Positions 59,513 through 64,000 of a stretch of DNA of 64,000 bases are shown here, one piece after another (positions within the stretch are counted from its first letter, which is position 1; the number at the start of each line of letters is the position of its first letter). Under the pieces are notes generated by a model, which worked only from the letters and a program-made list of their open reading frames with translations, was not told the DNA's origin and searched no databases. The position numbers and the translations under genes are program-made. Origin of the DNA: Dactylonectria macrodidyma (taxonomy: Eukaryota > Ascomycota > Sordariomycetes > Hypocreales > Nectriaceae); the NCBI GenBank assembly GCA_020744425.1, contig JAGMUV010000007.1:248001-312000 (forward strand), given 5' to 3'.

Positions 59513-59529
59513 AGTGGCTTTGAACCCTG
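59513..59529 (-). repeat. hAT terminal inverted repeat, right
   Basis: Minus-strand copy of the left 17-bp repeat. Confidence 0.9.
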
Positions 59530-59537
59530 GTTACAAG
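59530..59537. repeat. hAT target site duplication, right
   Basis: gttacaag, direct copy of 56279-56286. Confidence 0.9.
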
Positions 59538-60667
59538 CTCCTCGAACTCCGTCCATGCCGATTCTATTGTTTCGCAGCTGGTCATTAGGGCTTTCTTGTG
59601 ATACCCCTATGCCATAAAGCTTTTTTTTCTATACGCAGCTCAGCGATACAAGGGTCGATCATTGTGGCATTTCATCCCGTTCGTCAAATTCATGATGAAG
59701 ACTATGCTCAGTGTTGATGATTCTAAAGGTTCGCGTCTACTGGTGCCCACCAAAACAATACTCCCGCAGTAAAGTCGACGGTTCAAACGGAACAATATAA
59801 GATGTAGCCTTTACTGCATCGGTGCTACCTATCACCACGATGTCGAATGCCAAAATTCTTCAACCCTCAGTTACCCCACTCTCTCGCCGGATGGTCCGGG
59901 AGATTTGAGCCCACATGCAATCCCGCATGCAAGTCCTCTCAGCAGGACTCAGTTCTCGCTTGTTTCTTCTAAAGCATAACCTCGAGTTTTGCAGGCTGTC
60001 TTCGTACCTGATCTAGCTGGTGCTGAAGCGCTACAAAGCGCACCGGCGTGCACGTCTTCCGAGATGCGTCGAAGGATTTCCCCCGCAGCATGATGTCTCC
60101 ACACATTGGGACACGAGACTTGCTTGGCCGAACAACATGGCGAAGGATCGACGGATATCAGGATAGATTGTTATTTTCCTATTTAAATCGCCAAACTCAG
60201 GCATGACTCTACCGGAGTTAACTTCATTAGGTAACCCGAGATCGCAAGAGTTGCCGAGCTGATCATCATGCATGAGAATGCACCAAAACAGAAACACGGA
60301 AGTTAGAAGCGCATATGCTCTCAACAGCCATTGGTCGGCGAGTCAGTGTTATCGTCTGTTCTACCCCGGATCCTCGAAAGCGCTCCATAATAGGCTCCTC
60401 TTCTCCGCACTGCTGCTCCCGCCTTGTGTGGATCAGACGTGGGCTCTGTGGGAATGCTGCATTTTTAGGTATACCGCGTCGGGACGACGCGAATGCCGTC
60501 TTTCCCCGCTTCTGTGCGACTACTTGGCAGTGATGCACTCGTCATTATATAAATGGCCTGATACCTGACATCACCTTCTATCAACTATCCCTTGTCCTCC
60601 TCGTTCCCTTGCGATTCTACGCTCCAAGCACAAATTAATTTCTATTCTATTGTGATTCTCCGCGTTC
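59538..60667. other. intergenic
   Basis: 1.1 kb between the hAT element and the monooxygenase. Short frames on both strands overlap without family character. TATATAAA-like sequence (attatataaatgg, about 60543-60555) lies about 115 bp before the monooxygenase ATG and could be its TATA box. Confidence 0.45.
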
Positions 60668-62636
60668 ATGATGACGGCCGTAGTCTCCGAGACTCTCCCC
60701 TCGCACATGCGAGTTGTGCCAGGATCTGTCAACATCAAAGGAGCTGCCTTCCCCAGTCCGCCCAAAGTCATCGATGCCGATCCCGGCGCAATTGTTGCAC
60801 AAATCACGGAAAAGTTCAACCGGGCTTTAGAGCAGCAGGATTTTTCCGCCCTGTCTGGTCTTTTCGCTGAAGATAGCTTCTGGCGAGACCACCTAGCCCT
60901 GTCGTGGGATTTTCGAACTGTCCAGGGCCAAAAGGGCATTAAAACATTTCTACGAGACGTCGCCTCGACTAAGACCGGAGTGCGACTCAAACAGATCTCT
61001 CTTGACACCGATTCTCCCACTCGCCGGCCCCAAAAGGCTTTTCTGGATGCAGAACAACAAGTGTCTTGTTTGTTGTTCTGCTTCACCTTAACAACCACCT
61101 ACGGAAATGGGCAAGGCGTCGGTCGTCTGGTCGAGGTGGCCCCCGATAACTGGAAGATCTATACATTCTACACCGCGTTGGAACAGCTCGACGGCCACGA
61201 GGAGAACATCTTCAATCAACGACCAAAGGGAGTCGAACATGGCGGCAAACCGGGAAGAAAGAATTGGGCAGACCGGCGCAGCTCTGAGATGAAATACGCC
61301 GATGGCAGTGATCCAGAAGTGTTGATTCTTGGTGAGATAAAGCCTTTGGTAGCATTTGTCCACTGGTTCGTTGACTAATCTATCCTCAGGCGCCGGACAA
61401 GCAGGTCTCACAATAGCGGCCAGGCTGAAAGCTCTTGGGATCGATTCACTCATGGTGGATAAGAATGACCGAGTCGGAGATAATTGGAGGAATCGATACC
61501 ACCAGCTAGTCTTGCATGACCCTGTCTGGTACGATCACCTCCCGTACATCCGATTCCCCCCACAATGGCCTATTTTCACGCCCAAAGACAAGTTGGCCGA
61601 TTTCTTTGCATCATATGCCACCCTGCTCGAGCTTAACGTCTGGATGAAGTCGGAAATCACCAGCAGCAAATGGGATGCCCAGGAGCGCAGGTGGTCTGTC
61701 AAAGTCAAGCGGCAGACCGAAGGCGGCGTTGAAGAGACCAAAACATTCCGCCCACGCCATATCGTTCAAGCTACTGGACACTCAGGCAAGATGCACTTAC
61801 CTGATCTCAACGGGATCGAGGACTTCAAGGGACATCTCCTTTGTCATTCGTCTGAATTCCCAGGCGCCCGAGAGAACCAAGCGGGGAAGAAGGCTGTAGT
61901 TATTGGCTGCTGCAATTCTGCCCACGACATTGCTCAGGGCTACTACGAAAATGGATACGATGTGACTATGGTTCAGAGATCTAGCACTTGCGTTATTTCC
62001 TCGGAAGCCATTACGGAAATCGGACTCAAGGGTTTCTACCGAGAAAATGGGCCAGACGTCGATGATGCAGATCTCCTCTTTCACAGTATACCTGCACCGG
62101 TGTTGAAGACGAATCAAGTGAGCGTCACATTGGTGCAGGGCCGCCATGACGCGGAACTTTTGAAAGGTCTGACAAATGCCGGGTTTAAGCTAGACAGTGG
62201 TCCAGATGATGCAGGTTTCTTCATCAAATATTTCGAACGAGGCGGTGGATACTACATGGACGTCGGTGCCTCAAGTCTCATCATCGACGGCAAAATCAAG
62301 ATCAAACAAGGCCAAGAGGTTGATCGAGTACTCCCCAACGGGATTCGGTTTGCAGATGGTTCAGAGCTAGAGGCGGATGAAATCGTTTTGGCGACGGGAT
62401 ACCAGAACATGCGTACCCAGACACGCACCATCTTCGGTGACGAGGTTGCCGATGCAGTTGGTGATATTTGGGGCTTCAATGAAGAAGGTGAGATGCGGAT
62501 GATTTGGCAGCGCACAGGTCATCCAGGGTTCTGGTTTCATGGAGGGAACTTGGCATTGTGCAGATACTTCTCCAAGTTTTTGGCGCTGCAGATCAAGGGT
62601 CTTGAAGAGGGAGTGTACAAGTATGAGGATAACTAG
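60668..62636 (+). CDS. FAD-dependent monooxygenase (FMO-like) with N-terminal NTF2-like domain
   Basis: Exons 60668-61331 and 61390-62636 with a 58-nt intron; 636 aa. Residues 1 to about 200 form an NTF2/SnoaL-like domain (IVAQITEKFNRALEQQDF, LFAEDSFWRDHLALSWDFRT). Then comes the flavoprotein part: FAD motif GAGQAG at 222-227 (split by the intron), RVGDNWRNRYHQLVLHDP, the FMO-type FKGHLLCHSSEF and the NADPH-side motif VVIGCCNSAHDIA, followed by VTMVQRSSTCVISSE and DEIVLATGYQNM. This architecture is common in fungal flavin monooxygenases, some acting as Baeyer-Villiger enzymes, others as N- or S-oxygenases. Cytosolic, NADPH- and O2-dependent. It converges with the carboxylesterase gene, 201 bp between stops. 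Substrate unknown. Confidence 0.92.
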
Positions 62637-62837
62637 AGTCTAGAATTGTGAGTCGTTGGCTATAGATGTACTTGCAGAGTGGGACGAACTTCGTGGTTTG
62701 ATGAATGATGACTCAATCAATCACGATCTCGTCTATTTTAGAGACTACAATGCTTTGCCCCATTATGTGGGACTTGACTGGGCTTCAAATTCTTATTTGA
62801 ACGTCTAGAAAGATTCCTCGACAGAATGAACAGATCT

Positions 62838-64000
62838 CTAAGAATACAGATTGTCGATGATGAATGATATCTCATCGTCACGGTACGTGTCAGGTTCGCT
62901 ATACGCCAGCTTCGTAGTGTTTACATCGAACACCAAATTCTTGGGGTTTTTGATCTTGTACTGTGGCCAGTTGATGGATCCAGCTGCAAACACGTTAGCG
63001 ACTGACTTGTCGTCCTGGAGCAATGTCTCACCTTGATGAAAGTTCGGGTTGCTCTCGGTGAAAAAGCTAACCCACATTCTCGACATGAGATTTGCGAGCT
63101 GAACAAACGTCTCTGGCTTCCCGGTGAAGGGGTTCGAGGAGACGACTGTGCTGTACCCGTTCGCGTTGAGGTTGTTGAACACAAACACCACCTCTTGGAA
63201 GTGCGTAGCCCCGTACACGGCGCTAATGCCGTTGACGAGCACATTCCAATGGTAACTCCATACGGGCACCTTCTCCTCCGCCCACGACTGGGCCGTCAGC
63301 CGTCGAGCTCCGTGCTGTACGGTATCGCCACGGTATGCGGCGACCCGCTTCCACTGCTGTCCAAAAGAACCTCCGGGCCGGCCGTCAAGGGTTGCCGGGA
63401 TGCCAACGGCCGGATCGTCCGGATAGAGCTCCGCAACGTCTTCCGCGAGAGAGGCATTCACGCCGTTGGCCTTTACTAGGGCAAGGAACTGGTCATCCGT
63501 GTTGATGCCAGTCGTGGCGTAGGCGGTTCCTTCATCGAAGTTGGTGCCCAGCAGTAGGGGCACCTTGACAAATTTGCCTTGCTTTAGAAGTGCATCGCCA
63601 GGAGCAACGAAGAAGTCGTTGTCCACGACCTGGCCCCAGCCGGGTGCAGCGGCGAAGGAACTGTTGAAGACGGAGCTAAGCTGGGCAGTCGGAACACTTC
63701 TCAAGCACGCGACTGAATCACTGGCAGATGTACAGCCAGTAGCCTCAAGAAGTTTACTGTAGTATGTAGCCCACGAAGCCGCAGTAGCTGGCTTGAGGAG
63801 TCCCGGAAGCGAAGAACCGCTTTGGAGCACCGCGCCATGGAATAGCCCATCGTTGCGTCCGCCATATGCAACAAGCTGAGCTCCAACGCTACGAGCACCA
63901 GCACTTTCACCCCAGATGGTAACATGCTTCGGGTCTCCTCCAAACCTGGCAATATTCTCCTTGACCCAGTGCAGAGCCAGACGCTGGTCGCGGAAGCCTA
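62838..64000 (-). CDS. type-B carboxylesterase/lipase, 5' part beyond window
   Basis: The minus strand is open from the window edge to a stop at 62838 (387 codons). The visible part begins just before the nucleophile elbow: [20 protein letters not shown], then GESAGA with the catalytic Ser, [22 protein letters not shown] carrying the acidic residue, and [14 protein letters not shown] with the catalytic His, the complete Ser-Glu-His triad of cholinesterase-like alpha/beta hydrolases. Several N-x-S/T sites (NASLAED, NTTK) fit a secreted glycoprotein, but the signal peptide would lie outside. It hydrolyses carboxylic esters, possibly lipids or cutin-derived esters. About 150-200 N-terminal residues are missing from the window. 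Confidence 0.92.
   Translation of the reverse strand, partial: GFRDQRLALHWVKENIARFGGDPKHVTIWGESAGARSVGAQLVAYGGRNDGLFHGAVLQSGSSLPGLLKPATAASWATYYSKLLEATGCTSASDSVACLRSVPTAQLSSVFNSSFAAAPGWGQVVDNDFFVAPGDALLKQGKFVKVPLLLGTNFDEGTAYATTGINTDDQFLALVKANGVNASLAEDVAELYPDDPAVGIPATLDGRPGGSFGQQWKRVAAYRGDTVQHGARRLTAQSWAEEKVPVWSYHWNVLVNGISAVYGATHFQEVVFVFNNLNANGYSTVVSSNPFTGKPETFVQLANLMSRMWVSFFTESNPNFHQGETLLQDDKSVANVFAAGSINWPQYKIKNPKNLVFDVNTTKLAYSEPDTYRDDEISFIIDNLYS

Larger units (their letters stand above)
56287..59529. mobile_element. hAT-superfamily DNA transposon, complete ends, dead interior
   Basis: A 3,243-bp element bounded by 17-bp perfect terminal inverted repeats (cagggttcaaagccact at 56287-56303, its complement at 59513-59529) and flanked by an exact 8-bp target duplication gttacaag (56279-56286 and 59530-59537). 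The 8-bp duplication and the transposase remains place it in the hAT superfamily. Near both ends the palindrome atatggatccat occurs (56377-56388 and 59473-59484), likely a transposase-binding subterminal site. The interior is very AT-rich and has no frame longer than about 60 codons. Intact ends and duplication suggest it has not been rearranged since insertion, while the coding part has been lost to point mutations. Confidence 0.92.

Noticed and set aside
1..64000. CRISPR arrays, bacterial operons or ribosome binding sites
   Set aside because: Spliceosomal introns and gene families show a fungal nuclear genome; no regularly spaced direct repeats of CRISPR type were seen.

Overview
The window reads as nuclear DNA of a filamentous ascomycete (Pezizomycotina, probably a Sordariomycete). 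The evidence is short GT-AG introns of about 45-90 nt with CTAAC/CTAAT branch sites, Zn2Cys6 transcription factors, fungal-only families (PhiA-type wall protein, oxalate decarboxylase, CPA1-type Na+/H+ antiporter), and AT-rich transposon remains whose stops look like C-to-T (RIP-type) changes. Genus cannot be told from the sequence. Nineteen protein genes are supported, two of them cut by the window edges, plus four broken coding regions. Exon joins were worked out by hand from splice sites and frame; every multi-exon model sums to a whole number of codons.

Layout. 0-21 kb: Zn2Cys6 factor (partial), AlaX-type tRNA-editing protein, Na+/H+ antiporter, a secreted protein of unknown function, an 11-exon full-length ABCB transporter, a SulP sulfate permease, a DUF1275 membrane protein and a secreted bicupin oxalate decarboxylase. 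21-27 kb has few genes; it holds broken coding sequence that may be the tail of a large secreted chitinase. 27.1-35 kb is filled by one very large secreted protein: a Pro/Thr repeat stalk, five tandem pectin methylesterase (CE8) domains and a long Thr-rich tail. 35-49 kb: DUF218 protein, Zn2Cys6 factor, a PIF1/Helitron-type helicase fragment among small repeats, two short-chain dehydrogenases, a PhiA-like protein, a monocarboxylate-type MFS transporter and a chorismate synthase sharing one promoter region with it. 49.9-52.4 kb: a broken gene that seems to join a DEDDh exonuclease domain to eight or more tandem zinc ribbons. 52.9-54.8 kb: MFS sugar transporter. 56.3-59.5 kb: a complete but dead hAT transposon with 17-bp terminal repeats and an 8-bp target duplication. 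60.7-64 kb: a flavin monooxygenase with an N-terminal NTF2-like domain, convergent with a type-B carboxylesterase (partial).

Working together. The first half mixes transport and housekeeping with extracellular plant-wall or acid handling (pectin methylesterase array, oxalate decarboxylase, PhiA). The 37-49 kb stretch has the makeup of an accessory metabolic locus (regulator, two SDRs, transporter, a chorismate synthase that may be an extra copy), but no polyketide or peptide synthase is present. The monooxygenase/esterase pair at the right end could act in sequence on a ketone and its ester. The most unusual items are the five-domain pectin methylesterase polypeptide and the exonuclease/zinc-ribbon gene.
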